Shown here piece by piece: positions 1 through 8,793 of a DNA stretch of 64,000 nucleotides. The number at the start of each line of letters is the position of its first letter. Positions within the stretch are counted from its first letter, which is position 1. A program made the position numbers and the translations under genes. The notes under the pieces are model-generated. The model made no database searches and was not told the origin of the DNA. It was given only the letters and a program-made list of their open reading frames with translations. The stretch spans positions 62,001 through 126,000 of the forward strand of contig JAWKPA010000015.1 of NCBI GenBank assembly GCA_041390905.1, in the 5' to 3' direction. The stretch is from JACKCD01 sp041390905 (GTDB lineage Bacteria; Chloroflexota; Anaerolineae; Promineifilales; Promineifilaceae).

Positions 1-22
1 GGCAGCTTGTTGAGGTGTGGTT

Positions 23-355
23 ATGCCACAGTATATGTATCCATTGCTGTTGATTGTTGTGTTTGTGGGGCTGCTGCTTGTCTCTGTGGCTGTCTCCATC
101 TACCTTTGGTTACGCCATTTGGACAAGGTTTTTCGCACCTGCCCGGCATGTACCGTGCGCGGGGCGGGGGAAATCAAGGATGTTGTGGAGATAGAGCGCA
201 CCAGTGAGGTGGATTACAACCGTGATTTCCCGCGCCTGATTGTGACCACACATTTTGAGGATCATTATGCCTGTAATTCGTGCGGCCACGCCTGGACACG
301 GACGTTTCATGAAACAGAGGTGAAGCGGTACCGGGGATCGGCTACGGAGATTTAG
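23..355 (+). CDS. small membrane protein with zinc-ribbon-like cysteines
   Basis: About 110 residues. One hydrophobic N-terminal helix (about residues 4-30) is followed by a short soluble domain containing CPAC and, near the C-terminus, CNSCGH. These two cysteine pairs could bind one zinc ion. I chose ATG at 23, which follows a purine-rich GAGGTG stretch; an in-frame GTG lies two codons upstream. I do not recognise the family. It may be a membrane-tethered zinc-ribbon protein with its soluble part in the cytoplasm. It faces the convergent MFS gene, with a hairpin-rich spacer between them. Confidence 0.6.
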   Translation: MPQYMYPLLLIVVFVGLLLVSVAVSIYLWLRHLDKVFRTCPACTVRGAGEIKDVVEIERTSEVDYNRDFPRLIVTTHFEDHYACNSCGHAWTRTFHETEVKRYRGSATEI

Positions 356-369
356 GCGAGCTGTCGGGA

Positions 370-465
370 AGCATGACACAGAGAACCACGGAGTAGACAC
401 AGAGGGGCACAGAGAATTTGCTTTTCTCTGTGTCCCTCTGTGCGTTCTCTGTGATGCTCTGTGCA
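370..465. repeat. ACACAGAG-type inverted repeat in convergent spacer
   Basis: The spacer between two convergent genes is built from CACAGAG units on one side and CTCTGTG units on the other, around a TTTGC centre near 418-423. It can fold into a long hairpin and could serve as a two-way terminator. It looks like a dispersed intergenic repeat; only one copy is seen in this window. Confidence 0.6.
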
Positions 466-478
466 ATTTTTCGCAAGT

Positions 479-1648
479 TTAGTTGAAGGAGAGGCGACGG
501 TAGTTGAGGAGGAGAACGAGGATGGAGAGGAAAACGGCCGTTCCTGCCAGCCTGAAAATGGAAGCCGCGCCCCACGTGTCCAGAATGAGGCCGCCGACGG
601 GGCCGGCAATGAGGGGGGAGAGACCAAAGGAAACGGCCGTTAACATTGCCTGTGCCGTCGCGCTCCACGCTTCGGGGGCCAACTCGCTAACTAGCTTGAG
701 CGTGGTGGGGAAAAAGAGGCCAAAGCCCATCCCGCGCAGCATGGCAACTGGCACCAGCAGCATGGGGAGCGTCACCCAACTGTAGGACAACACCGCGATG
801 CCAAAGAGGGTATAGCCAAGCAGGAGCGTGCGGCGGTAGCCCCAGCGTTCGGCCAAAGAGCCGCTTAAACGCATAAAGGGTACTTCGGCCGTTGCCCCTG
901 CTCCTATCAGCAGCCCTACTAAAAATTCGCCACCGCCCAGCGAGACAACAAAGATGCCTTCAAAGACGATGAGCATGCCCATAGCGACGCCAATGAGAAA
1001 ACCAGTGATGAGCAAGATGGTGAAGGAACGGTTTTGTAAGAGGGTGCGAAACGGCCGTTCGCCCTGCACCTTTTCCCGACGGCCTGTGGGTTCATCCAGC
1101 ATTTGGCTAACAAGTGCCAGCAGCAAAAAGATGAGGCTGGCGGTCAAAAACATGCTGCCAAAGCCAACCCGCTGCCACAGTGCCCCAAAGGCGATGCCCG
1201 TAGCGGCCACCCCGATAGACCCCCACAGCCGCATCTGCCCAAAGTTAAGCCGGTAGCGCCGCGCCATGCTGGTGACAACGCCATCCCCCAGCGGCTGGAT
1301 GCAGCCAGCGGCAAAGGCTTGTACGATGAAGAATGGGACAATGGCTACAAAGGTGCGGGTAAAACCAAGCAGGAAGATGGCAATGGCGTAGAGAACCGCC
1401 AGAAGCTGGAGGATGCGGCGGCGCAGGTTGCGGCTGTCGGCCAGGGCAGAGACAAAGGGGGAAGCGGCCACGGTGAAGAGGGGAAGGAAGGTGGCGAGGA
1501 TGCCAATTTGACGGCCGTTTAATCCCATCTGTGTAAAGTAGACGTTGATAAACGGCACGATAGAACCAACGCCACCAAAAAGGGTAAAGTAAAAAAGCGC
1601 CCCACGCCACATCGGTGAGCGGGCGGGAACGTTCATTGTTTGCGCCAT
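479..1648 (-). CDS. MFS transporter
   Basis: A 389-residue integral membrane protein with about 12 hydrophobic segments, of the major facilitator superfamily and closest in feel to the MFS_1-like (nucleoside/LacY-like) group. The N-terminal helix region with FGGVGSIVPFINVYF, followed by GLNGRQIGILATF, fits the TM1-loop-TM2 pattern of that group. I chose ATG at 1648 because AAGGAAAAGG lies just upstream; the open frame extends 22 codons further without a better signal. The substrate cannot be told from sequence. The coding region carries four ACGGCCGT palindromes (near 533, 632, 1051 and 1511), each at a G-rich to C-rich switch. No operon partner is evident. Confidence 0.85.
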   Translation of the reverse strand: MAQTMNVPARSPMWRGALFYFTLFGGVGSIVPFINVYFTQMGLNGRQIGILATFLPLFTVAASPFVSALADSRNLRRRILQLLAVLYAIAIFLLGFTRTFVAIVPFFIVQAFAAGCIQPLGDGVVTSMARRYRLNFGQMRLWGSIGVAATGIAFGALWQRVGFGSMFLTASLIFLLLALVSQMLDEPTGRREKVQGERPFRTLLQNRSFTILLITGFLIGVAMGMLIVFEGIFVVSLGGGEFLVGLLIGAGATAEVPFMRLSGSLAERWGYRRTLLLGYTLFGIAVLSYSWVTLPMLLVPVAMLRGMGFGLFFPTTLKLVSELAPEAWSATAQAMLTAVSFGLSPLIAGPVGGLILDTWGAASIFRLAGTAVFLSILVLLLNYRRLSFN

Positions 1649-1745
1649 GCGTGAATACCTTTTCCTTGTAAAGTGAAAAGAATGGAGCATAGCAAAATTT
1701 GAGGTAATTGACACTTAACCAGCGCAAACGGCATTTCGGGAATAA

Positions 1746-1916
1746 AATCTATGTACCTATTTGTATGAGGTTGAGCCAGAGCGTGTTCTGTATCTAGCTA
1801 TTGATCATGAAACCTATGCTGAAATATTTTATGACATTTCCGGTCAAATTTTGCTTGATGCAAACCATATTCGCCTTATCGTTGTTGATTCTGAGCAGGA
1901 GGAGATTGCTCAATAG
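1746..1916 (+). pseudogene. xisH remnant (C-terminal part only)
   Basis: Reading the frame that ends at TAG 1914-1916 gives about 56 codons. They match the C-terminal half of XisH, the fdxN-element excision controlling factor family, including EPERVLYLAI and IRLIVVDSEQEEIAQ. The frame is closed upstream by TAA at 1743, and the N-terminal half with the PD-(D/E)xK-like core is absent. A TTG at 1761 is the only possible internal start. The region is AT-rich compared with its neighbours, consistent with transferred and eroding DNA. XisH/XisI pairs are known mainly from filamentous cyanobacteria and Chloroflexota. Confidence 0.7.
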
Positions 1917-2239
1917 ATAAGTTAGCTCGCTACACAACAATTATCAAACAAATTTTACAGGAAGATGCCCAATATAAGCCGTCACATGGCAATATTGAGC
2001 CGCTACTTGTTTTTGATGATGAACATCACAGCTATCAGTTGATGTATGTTGGTTGGGATCGTCACCGCCGCGTGCATGGTGCGATTTACCACTTGCGTAT
2101 ACACAACAACAAAATTTATGTTGAGGAAGATACGTCTATAGCCGAGACCCTTTTGGAGGCGGGTATCCCAAAAGAAGATATTGTTTTGGCTTTTCATGCA
2201 CCAAACAAGCGCCAGTATACTGAATTTGCAGTTGCCTGA
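1913..2239 (+). pseudogene. xisI: xisI-like gene lacking a standard start codon
   Basis: The frame encodes about 108 residues matching the whole length of XisI: DKLARYTTIIKQIL at the start, then VGWDRHRRVHGAIYHLRI, and GIPKEDIVLAFHAPNKRQY near the end. It overlaps the last codon of the xisH remnant, as is usual for this pair. The codon where the family normally has ATG is ATA (1913-1915). No ATG, GTG or TTG occurs in frame between the upstream stop at 1892 and TTG 2039, which would delete the first 42 residues. Either translation starts at a rare ATA or ATT codon, or the gene is dead; with xisH truncated, the second is likelier. Confidence 0.7.
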
Positions 2240-2275
2240 AATATATCTGTAGCCAATGGTGACGGGAAACGGAAG

Positions 2276-2971
2276 TTACTCTGTCTGGCGTTTGACCTGT
2301 GCCAGCCACTGTTGCAGGGGGGCCATTTTTTGGCAGTGGGCAAAGCAAACGTCTACCAGTTCGGATGAGGCCACAGTGGCGGGGTCAAGTTGGGGAGCGG
2401 AGGCAAACAGCCCTTTGTAGCGGAGCAGGTCGGCACGGGGGTGGTCTTTGGCAAAGCCGCGTGGCACTTGTTTGGTTTGGTCGCCGTGGATGGTGTAAAC
2501 GGCCGTTTGTAACCCCGCCACACTCTCCACCAACGCTTGCCCCTGCACCTCGTCATCCACCGCCTCGCGGTACGCCGCCAGCATCGCCGGTTCAAAGCCA
2601 TACATGCCCGCATGAATACCCGCCCCGCTGCCGCTAATGCCAAAGTAAAAACCGGGGTTCTGGCTTTTCTTGCCTTGCCCTTCCCAAAAAACGATGCCAA
2701 TCCAGTTTTTATAGGGGCTTTTGTCCTGAGAAAAGCGCACATCGCGGTAAATACGCATCAGCGATCCCGATCCATTGGTGCGGGTGTCATACTGAACACG
2801 TGGCGCAATGGTTTGTAGCCGTTCGCCCAATGCCATGATAAATGCCTGGGCTGGTTCAACCAGAGCCGTTTGATAGATATGTTTGTTGGCTTCAAACCAG
2901 TCGCGGTTGTTGTTGGTGTCAATGTCGTGCAGAAACTGGATGCCTTCACGAGGAAAACCGGTAAATGTCAT
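2276..2971 (-). CDS. DUF2461 / TIGR02453 family protein
   Basis: A 231-residue soluble protein. It starts MTFTGFPREGIQFLHDIDTN and contains NRDWFEANKHIY, RIYRDVRFSQDKSPYKNWIGI and GFYFGISGSG, the hallmarks of the DUF2461 (TIGR02453) family, whose biochemical role is not established. ATG at 2971 is preceded by GGAGACTTCC, a good ribosome site, so the longer open frame to 3010 is not needed. It is a single-gene unit, divergent from the helicase gene at 3186. One ACGGCCGT motif lies inside, near 2500. Confidence 0.85.
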   Translation of the reverse strand: MTFTGFPREGIQFLHDIDTNNNRDWFEANKHIYQTALVEPAQAFIMALGERLQTIAPRVQYDTRTNGSGSLMRIYRDVRFSQDKSPYKNWIGIVFWEGQGKKSQNPGFYFGISGSGAGIHAGMYGFEPAMLAAYREAVDDEVQGQALVESVAGLQTAVYTIHGDQTKQVPRGFAKDHPRADLLRYKGLFASAPQLDPATVASSELVDVCFAHCQKMAPLQQWLAQVKRQTE

Positions 2972-3004
2972 GGAAGTCTCCTTGCAATTGTTTTGCTCTA
3001 TAGT

Positions 3005-3123
3005 CAGCAATTCTCAGTTTAACCAAAGCCGATGGTAGAAGCAAGGCGGTTGGCTGTGGCCTGATGGGGACAAACGGCCGTTTCCTCCAACCGCCTCGCC
3101 CCTGATGAAACTGAGAATTGCTG
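3005..3123. repeat. 119-bp inverted-repeat element (MITE-like)
   Basis: The 16-bp arm CAGCAATTCTCAGTTT (3005-3020) is repeated in inverted orientation at 3108-3123. A second nested arm pair, AGGCGGTTGG (3043-3052) and CCAACCGCCT (3088-3097), lies inside, and an ACGGCCGT palindrome sits in the inner loop. There is no coding potential and no clear flanking target duplication. It occupies the spacer between divergent genes. Confidence 0.55.
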
Positions 3124-3144
3124 TCAACTTCTGATTGTGTGTGC

Positions 3145-3167
3145 TATCCTAGCGGATAAATTATCCG
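3145..3167 (+). promoter_or_regulatory. possible -10 box and palindromic operator before the helicase gene
   Basis: TATCCT at 3145-3150 could be a -10 element. Right after it lies the perfect palindrome CGGATAA-A-TTATCCG (3153-3167), about 20 bases before the ATG at 3186. Its placement suits a repressor site covering the transcription start of the island's first gene. No good -35 box is seen. Confidence 0.3.
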
Positions 3168-3185
3168 TCACGGAAACTGTTGCCA

Positions 3186-6032
3186 ATGGAACTTACAAAT
3201 TATCATGCCAAATATTATGCTCATTTTTTAACAAACCGCCGCGCTGCGGATAATCCTGAAAAGTTGGCCGGGGCGTTGGTAGATGCCCAGGTAGACTTAA
3301 ATCCTCACCAGGTGGATGCAGCACTTTTTGCCTTTCGTTCGCCGCTTTCCAGAGGGGCTTTGTTAGCCGATGAGGTTGGGCTGGGAAAAACGATTGAAGC
3401 TGGGTTGGTGATTGCCCAGCGTTGGGCGGAACGGCAACGGCGGATTTTGGTTATTACGCCGTCTAATTTACGCAAGCAGTGGCATCAGGAGTTACAGGAG
3501 AAGTTTTTTCTTCCGTGCTTTATTCTGGAAACAAAGTCGTTTGACCAGGCGCGTAAAGAGGGCAGCCCGAACCCCTTTGACTGTTCCGGGGTTGTTATTT
3601 GCTCTTATCATTTTGCGCGTAGCAAGGGTAAGGAAGCGGGGCGGGTTCCCTGGGATATGGTCGTTATTGATGAAGCCCACCGGCTGCGAAACGTTTACAA
3701 GAAGTCGAACAAGATTGCGAATGAGTTGCGAAATACGCTGCATGGTGTTCCCAAGCTGCTTTTGACGGCGACGCCGCTACAAAACTCTTTGCTTGAATTG
3801 TATGGCCTGGTTAGTTTTATTGATGAGCATGTTTTTGGTGATTTAAAGAGCTTTCGTGACCAGTTTTCTGATCTGACGAACCCCCGTACATTTGCGGCCT
3901 TGAAAAAGCGGCTGGAGCCTGTTTGCCAGCGCACGCTGCGTAGCCAGGTTTTGCCGTATATTCGCTATACACAGCGACGGCCGTTATTGCAAAAATTTAC
4001 GCCGACGGATGACGAATGGGCTTTGTATGAGCTGGTTTCCGACTATTTGCAAAAGCCGGAACTGCAGGCCCTGCCCACCGGGCAACGCCAGCTTTTGACG
4101 CTTGTGTTGCGTAAGCTGCTTGCTTCGTCCACGTTTGCCATTGCCGGGGCACTGGAAAAGATGGCGTTGCGGTTGCGAAGGCGGCTGGATGCGGCGCAGT
4201 CAGCGGATTCTTTAGATGACGATTTGGAAGGTGATTTTGAAGCACTAACGGAGCTGAGTGATGAATGGGGTGAGGATGAGGGGGGTGGGGGGGAGGGATT
4301 AACGGCCGTTGAGCGCCACGCCCTGGAAACAGAAATCGCCGAACTCGACAGCTTCTACCAGCTTGCCGTTTCCATTGAACACAACGCCAAGGGAACCGCC
4401 CTCTTAACCGCCCTACAAACCGCCTTTGCCCAGGCCGCCGAACTGGGTGCTGCCCCCAAAGCCCTCATCTTTACCGAATCACGCCGTACCCAGGAATATT
4501 TGCTGCGCCTGTTGAGCCAGACAGAGTTTGCCGATGGCATTGTGCTGTTCAACGGCTCCAACAGCGACAAAAAATCGGCCGGGATTTACAGGGAGTGGCT
4601 CGGCCGCCAGCAAAACAGCGACCGTATAACGGGTTCCCGCACCGCCGACATGCGCTCCGCCTTAGTAGATTACTTTCGTGAGCAAGGGCAGATTATGATT
4701 GCCACCGAAGCAGCGGCCGAGGGCATCAACCTGCAATTTTGCGCCCTGGTTGTCAACTATGACCTGCCCTGGAACCCCCAGCGCATTGAGCAGCGTATTG
4801 GCCGCTGCCACCGGTATGGGCAGCAGCATGATGTGGTGGTTGTCAACTTTCTCAACCAGAAAAATGCGGCTGATTTGCGCGTTTTTGAGCTGCTCGACGA
4901 GAAATTCAGGCTGTTTGCCGGGGTGTTTGGGGCCAGCGATGAGGTTTTGGGGGCGGTGGAGTCGGGTGTGGCCTTTGAAAAGCGGATTGCCGATATTTAC
5001 CAAACGTGCCGCACCACAACCGAGATTCAGGCTGCCTTTGACCAGCTTCAGGCGGAGTTAAGCAGCCAGATTCAAAGTGCCATGCTGAATGCCCGCCGCA
5101 CCTTGCTGGAAAACTTTGATGATGAGGTGAAGGAAAAGCTGCGGTTGCGAGATGAGCAAACAAAGGCGCATTTGAACCAATATGAGCAGTTGCTTATGCG
5201 TTTGACGCGCCATGAATTGGCCGGAAATGCCCGCTTTCTTTCGGATGCCTCGTTTGATCTGCATACGCCGCCGGTTGATGGGGTGGTTGGGGGGCGGTAT
5301 GAGCTGCCGCGCCGTTCGGGGGAAGCGCATTATTATCGTTTGGCGCATCCGCTGGCGCGGTATGTTTTGCAGCGGGGGGAGGCGTATGAGACGCCAACGG
5401 CCGTTCTTTCCTTCAACTACACCCAGGCTCCCAACAAAATCAGCTTTCTGGAGCAGTTGGCCGTCAAATCCGGCTGGCTGTCCCTCTCACGCCTCACCGT
5501 TGAATCCCTTTCCCAAACGGAAGACCACCTGATTTGGGTTTGGCAGGACGATAACGGCCGTTTTCTTGACCCCACCGACTGCCATCGCCTCTTCACCCTG
5601 CCCGCCACCATCACCCCCACCAGCGACTCCCCGCCTGCCGCCCTGACCCACCAAACCACAGCCGCACAAGAAGCCATTTTGCGCCAAATCAGCCAGCGCA
5701 ATGCCGCCCTGTTTGAAGCCGAAATCAGCAAGCTGGAAGCCTGGGCCGACGACCGCAAAATCGCCCTTGAACGGGAAATCAAAGAATATGACCAGCGCAT
5801 TGCTGAAGCACGCCGCGCTGCCCTGGCCGCCCAAACGCTGGAAGGCAAGCTGGCGGCGCAAAAAGAGGTGAAAGCATTGGAAAAAGAGCGCAGCACCCGC
5901 CGCCGCACCCTGTTTGACGCGCAGGATGAAATTGATGCCCAGCGCGATCACATCATCGCGGAAACAGAAAGCCACCTTCACCAAAGCCATACCCTCAGCG
6001 AACTGTTTACCATTCGCTGGCAAATAGATTAA
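3186..6032 (+). CDS. SNF2-family DEAH helicase/translocase
   Basis: A 948-residue superfamily 2 protein. Walker A is DEVGLGKT (residues 62-69), DEAH is at 162-165, motif III is TATPLQ, and helicase motif VI is QRIGRCHRYGQ (from about residue 536). A charged coiled-coil-rich tail (about 820-940) follows. SNF2 proteins of this RapA/HepA-like type use ATP to move along duplex DNA and are common in bacterial defence and R-M islands (DISARM DrmD is one example; the other DISARM genes are not seen here). ATG at 3186 fits MELTNYHAKYY. The base composition flips from G-rich to C-rich at ACGGCCGT sites near 4303 and 5398. A five-copy palindrome array follows the stop codon. Role in defence is inference from context. 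Confidence 0.85.
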   Translation: MELTNYHAKYYAHFLTNRRAADNPEKLAGALVDAQVDLNPHQVDAALFAFRSPLSRGALLADEVGLGKTIEAGLVIAQRWAERQRRILVITPSNLRKQWHQELQEKFFLPCFILETKSFDQARKEGSPNPFDCSGVVICSYHFARSKGKEAGRVPWDMVVIDEAHRLRNVYKKSNKIANELRNTLHGVPKLLLTATPLQNSLLELYGLVSFIDEHVFGDLKSFRDQFSDLTNPRTFAALKKRLEPVCQRTLRSQVLPYIRYTQRRPLLQKFTPTDDEWALYELVSDYLQKPELQALPTGQRQLLTLVLRKLLASSTFAIAGALEKMALRLRRRLDAAQSADSLDDDLEGDFEALTELSDEWGEDEGGGGEGLTAVERHALETEIAELDSFYQLAVSIEHNAKGTALLTALQTAFAQAAELGAAPKALIFTESRRTQEYLLRLLSQTEFADGIVLFNGSNSDKKSAGIYREWLGRQQNSDRITGSRTADMRSALVDYFREQGQIMIATEAAAEGINLQFCALVVNYDLPWNPQRIEQRIGRCHRYGQQHDVVVVNFLNQKNAADLRVFELLDEKFRLFAGVFGASDEVLGAVESGVAFEKRIADIYQTCRTTTEIQAAFDQLQAELSSQIQSAMLNARRTLLENFDDEVKEKLRLRDEQTKAHLNQYEQLLMRLTRHELAGNARFLSDASFDLHTPPVDGVVGGRYELPRRSGEAHYYRLAHPLARYVLQRGEAYETPTAVLSFNYTQAPNKISFLEQLAVKSGWLSLSRLTVESLSQTEDHLIWVWQDDNGRFLDPTDCHRLFTLPATITPTSDSPPAALTHQTTAAQEAILRQISQRNAALFEAEISKLEAWADDRKIALEREIKEYDQRIAEARRAALAAQTLEGKLAAQKEVKALEKERSTRRRTLFDAQDEIDAQRDHIIAETESHLHQSHTLSELFTIRWQID

Positions 6033-6041
6033 CTCGACACC

Positions 6042-6270
6042 AGAAGTTCAACTTCTCCAAGAAGTTGAACTTCTAAACACAACACGCAGAAGTTCAACTT
6101 CTCCAAGAAGTTGAACTTCTAAACACAACACGCAAAAGTTCAACTTCTCCAAGAAGTTGAACTTCTAAACACAACACGCAGAAGTTCAACTTCTCCAAGA
6201 AGTTGAACTTCTAAACACAACACGCAGAAGTTCAACTTCTCCAAGAAGTTGAACTTCTAAACACAACCGG
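6042..6270. repeat. five-copy 46-bp array of nested palindromes
   Basis: The unit is AGAAGTTCAACTTCT, then CCA, then AGAAGTTGAACTTCT, then a 13-base linker (AAACACAACACGC). Units start at 6042, 6088, 6134, 6180 and 6226; the last linker is changed and leads into the ribosome site of the next gene. Each 15-mer is itself a palindrome about its central base, and the two 15-mers are reverse complements, so several hairpin registers are possible. The copies are almost identical; one arm in unit three has G changed to A. The array fills the spacer between the helicase gene and the small gene at 6280. Confidence 0.95.
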
Positions 6271-6279
6271 AGAGTAAAA

Positions 6280-6507
6280 ATGGAGAACCCGGAGCTTGCA
6301 GCAGGGAAAAGGCACAACATCCAATTAACCGCAGAGGAGAAGCTGGCGAATACCATCGTCAACCGATTGGTGGCACAGGGGTTGCTGCCTCAGGCATTGG
6401 CAGAGCAAACGTTTTATGCGCTTTGTGAAGGCAAACTGCGTGAGGCAGATTGGCGGCTGCTGGCGGAAAAGGCGCTGGACAAAGCGGCACGGGGGAACAA
6501 CAGATGA
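6280..6507 (+). CDS. 75-residue protein coupled to the ATPase gene
   Basis: A small, mostly helical, charged protein beginning MENPELAAGKRHNIQLTAEEKLANTIV and ending KALDKAARGNNR. The ATG follows CCGGAGAG. Its TGA overlaps the ATG of the downstream ATPase as ATGA, so the two are very likely translated in a coupled way and may work as partners. I do not recognise the family. Small middle components are known in ABC-three-component-type defence operons, but I see no diagnostic motif that would place it there. Confidence 0.7.
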   Translation: MENPELAAGKRHNIQLTAEEKLANTIVNRLVAQGLLPQALAEQTFYALCEGKLREADWRLLAEKALDKAARGNNR

Positions 6508-8777
6508 GAGTTGAAAAGTTACGTTTTACCCATTTTCGCGGTGCTATTCAGCCAGTTGAACTCACTTTTGACCACAGAAAACCGATAACCCTCATCTTTG
6601 GGGAAAATGGGAGTGGTAAATCTACGATTGCCGATGCCATTGATTTTATTTGTAACCAGAAATTTGGCTCGCTTGAATTGCGAAGGGGGGTGCGTAAAAA
6701 GGATCATATTGTGGCGGCAAACGGCCGTTCCTCCGACCTCTCCGTCGAAATTGTGTGCAATGGCGAAACCTGGCGAGCCTATTTAGGCAAACAAAAACCC
6801 GTCACCACCCCGGACAATGCCCCCAAAGCCTTTGTCCTGCGACGCGCCAACATCACCAAAGTCACCGAGGAAACAGACGGCGAGCGATACCAAACCCTGG
6901 CCGACTTTATTACCGTTGCCAACATTGAATCATGCGAAGCAGAACTGCGAAAAGTTGCCGCCGCTGTAAACAAAGAAGTAGACAACGCCATTCAGCAAAA
7001 GCTGGCCGCCGAAACCACCCTGCAAAATTTCTGGGTCGAAGAAGGGCGACCCAATGGCAACTATATGAACTGGGCCCGCCAATCGAGCCAACAGGCAATG
7101 ACCGCCCTCGAAGCCCAAATAGAAGCCGACACCGTGCTGCACAGGCAGCTTGAGCAAGTGCTAAACGATGATCACAGCCTGCATAGGGCAGCACAGCAGC
7201 GCGACGAAGCGGTGGCGATGCTGGAAAAAGCTAGGCAAGAGATGGCAGATGCCCTGCAGGTTCAGACAAACGCCGCCACGCTCAGTACCTTAAGGGAGGC
7301 CCGCCGCTATTTACAGGCCAACCCCGACAGCACCGTTTGCCCTGTCTGCGCCAAACCAGAGCCACACAGCAGCTTGCTGGCCCATGTCGAGACCGCCCTT
7401 GCGCGTTTGCAAACCTTGCTCACCTTGCAAGAGCAGCTTGAATCCCGCCAAAAGGCACTCACAGCGGCCGAAGGGGTCTACGACAACCAGTTAGGCCATT
7501 GGCGCAACAGCTACCGGGCGCTGCATCATCTGCTTTCATCCGCACCCATATCCCTCACGGCAAGCGTTCAGATTGCTCCCGTTGACACCGACATTGCCAC
7601 CATTCGCCGCACCCTGGCGCAGTTGGAAAGCAAGCTGCCAGCCGTGAAAGCACGGATTGAGGCGGCCGAAAAACGGGTTAACCAGCACAATGCGCTTAAA
7701 ACACATCTCCACACCATTGATGAGCTAGCTGAAGTGACGGTTGAAAAACAGGCTCTTGCCCAACGCCTCCGGCAGATGCACGATCTTGTGAAGGAAGAAC
7801 GCCAGCAACATGTGCAACGAGTCGTGGACAGCATTAGTGCAACGGTGGCCGATATGTATAACCGCATTCACCCCGACGAGCCACTGGGCAACCCAAATTT
7901 CAATCTCAACACGCGCTATGCCGGTTCGCTTACGTTGTCGGCCACGTTTGGCAATCGGCAAGCACCGCCCGGTGCCTATTACAGTGAAGCGCATCTGGAT
8001 ACATTGGGGCTTTGTGTCTATTTAGCTCTTGCCAGGCAGTCGGGCAATGCCATTGTGGTGCTGGATGATGTGTTGACCTCTGTTGACGGCCCCCATTTGC
8101 GCCGTATTGTTGATTTGATCAATGAGGAGGCTCCTACCTTTGGGCATGTGATTGTGACAACGCATCAACGGGCCTGGCTGAACATGGTGCGCTATGGCAA
8201 GGGGATGGAGGCGGACTTGATTGAGCTGTATGGCTGGAATATGACCAATGGTATGAGCCACAGCCGCACGCCGCTGGCGGTGGAGAGTTTGCGAACGGCC
8301 GTTTCCACCCCCCACCTCGACCGCCAAAAAGTCGCCTCAGCCGCCGGTGTCCTGCTCGAACAACTGCTCGACACCCTCACCTGGCGCTACGCCTGTTCCC
8401 TGCCCCGCAAAAACCCGCCCAGCTACACCCTCGGCGAACTCAGCAGTGCCATCAGCGGCAAATTATTAAGCACCCTGCGCGTCGAACAAATTGACAGCGA
8501 CGGCACCATCCACGAAATACCCTTAAAACCCCTGATAGAAGCCTGCACCCAGGGCAGTTGGATACGCAATCAGGTTGGCGCCCATTTCAACATAGACGAA
8601 GCCACCATTTCCGACAACGACGTGCGCCAGTTTGCCCAAAACACCCTTGCCCTGGCCGATGCCCTCCAGTGCGACCACTGCCGCCAGCTCCCCGCAAACA
8701 ACAAAACCGGCGAACATTGGTCATGCGGCGGCACCTGCAAAAAGCTGCGGCTACACCCGCTGCAAAAACCGGCCTGA
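6504..8777 (+). CDS. Rad50/RecF-like ATPase with zinc hook and HEPN-like C-terminus
   Basis: 757 residues. The N-terminal half-ATPase has Walker A GENGSGKST (residues 33-41). Long coiled coils surround a CPVC zinc hook (Cys279 and Cys282). The C-terminal half-ATPase has Walker B IVVLDD (Asp521-Asp522). After the ATPase comes an added helical domain of about 150 residues with IRNQVGAHFN (Arg688, His694), which fits the R-x(4-6)-H motif of HEPN nucleases. It ends with a likely zinc ribbon (CDHC at 723, then CGGTC). ATPase plus zinc hook plus HEPN is the arrangement of the anticodon nuclease RloC, but sequence identity to RloC is not claimed. It starts inside the stop codon of the 75-residue gene. 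RNase activity is inference from one motif. Confidence 0.75.
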   Translation: MRVEKLRFTHFRGAIQPVELTFDHRKPITLIFGENGSGKSTIADAIDFICNQKFGSLELRRGVRKKDHIVAANGRSSDLSVEIVCNGETWRAYLGKQKPVTTPDNAPKAFVLRRANITKVTEETDGERYQTLADFITVANIESCEAELRKVAAAVNKEVDNAIQQKLAAETTLQNFWVEEGRPNGNYMNWARQSSQQAMTALEAQIEADTVLHRQLEQVLNDDHSLHRAAQQRDEAVAMLEKARQEMADALQVQTNAATLSTLREARRYLQANPDSTVCPVCAKPEPHSSLLAHVETALARLQTLLTLQEQLESRQKALTAAEGVYDNQLGHWRNSYRALHHLLSSAPISLTASVQIAPVDTDIATIRRTLAQLESKLPAVKARIEAAEKRVNQHNALKTHLHTIDELAEVTVEKQALAQRLRQMHDLVKEERQQHVQRVVDSISATVADMYNRIHPDEPLGNPNFNLNTRYAGSLTLSATFGNRQAPPGAYYSEAHLDTLGLCVYLALARQSGNAIVVLDDVLTSVDGPHLRRIVDLINEEAPTFGHVIVTTHQRAWLNMVRYGKGMEADLIELYGWNMTNGMSHSRTPLAVESLRTAVSTPHLDRQKVASAAGVLLEQLLDTLTWRYACSLPRKNPPSYTLGELSSAISGKLLSTLRVEQIDSDGTIHEIPLKPLIEACTQGSWIRNQVGAHFNIDEATISDNDVRQFAQNTLALADALQCDHCRQLPANNKTGEHWSCGGTCKKLRLHPLQKPA

Positions 8778-8793
8778 ACCGGTCAATGAAAAT

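Noticed and set aside
6042..6270. Possible CRISPR array
   Set aside because: The units are tandem and nearly identical throughout, with a constant 13-base linker. There are no unique spacers and no cas genes.
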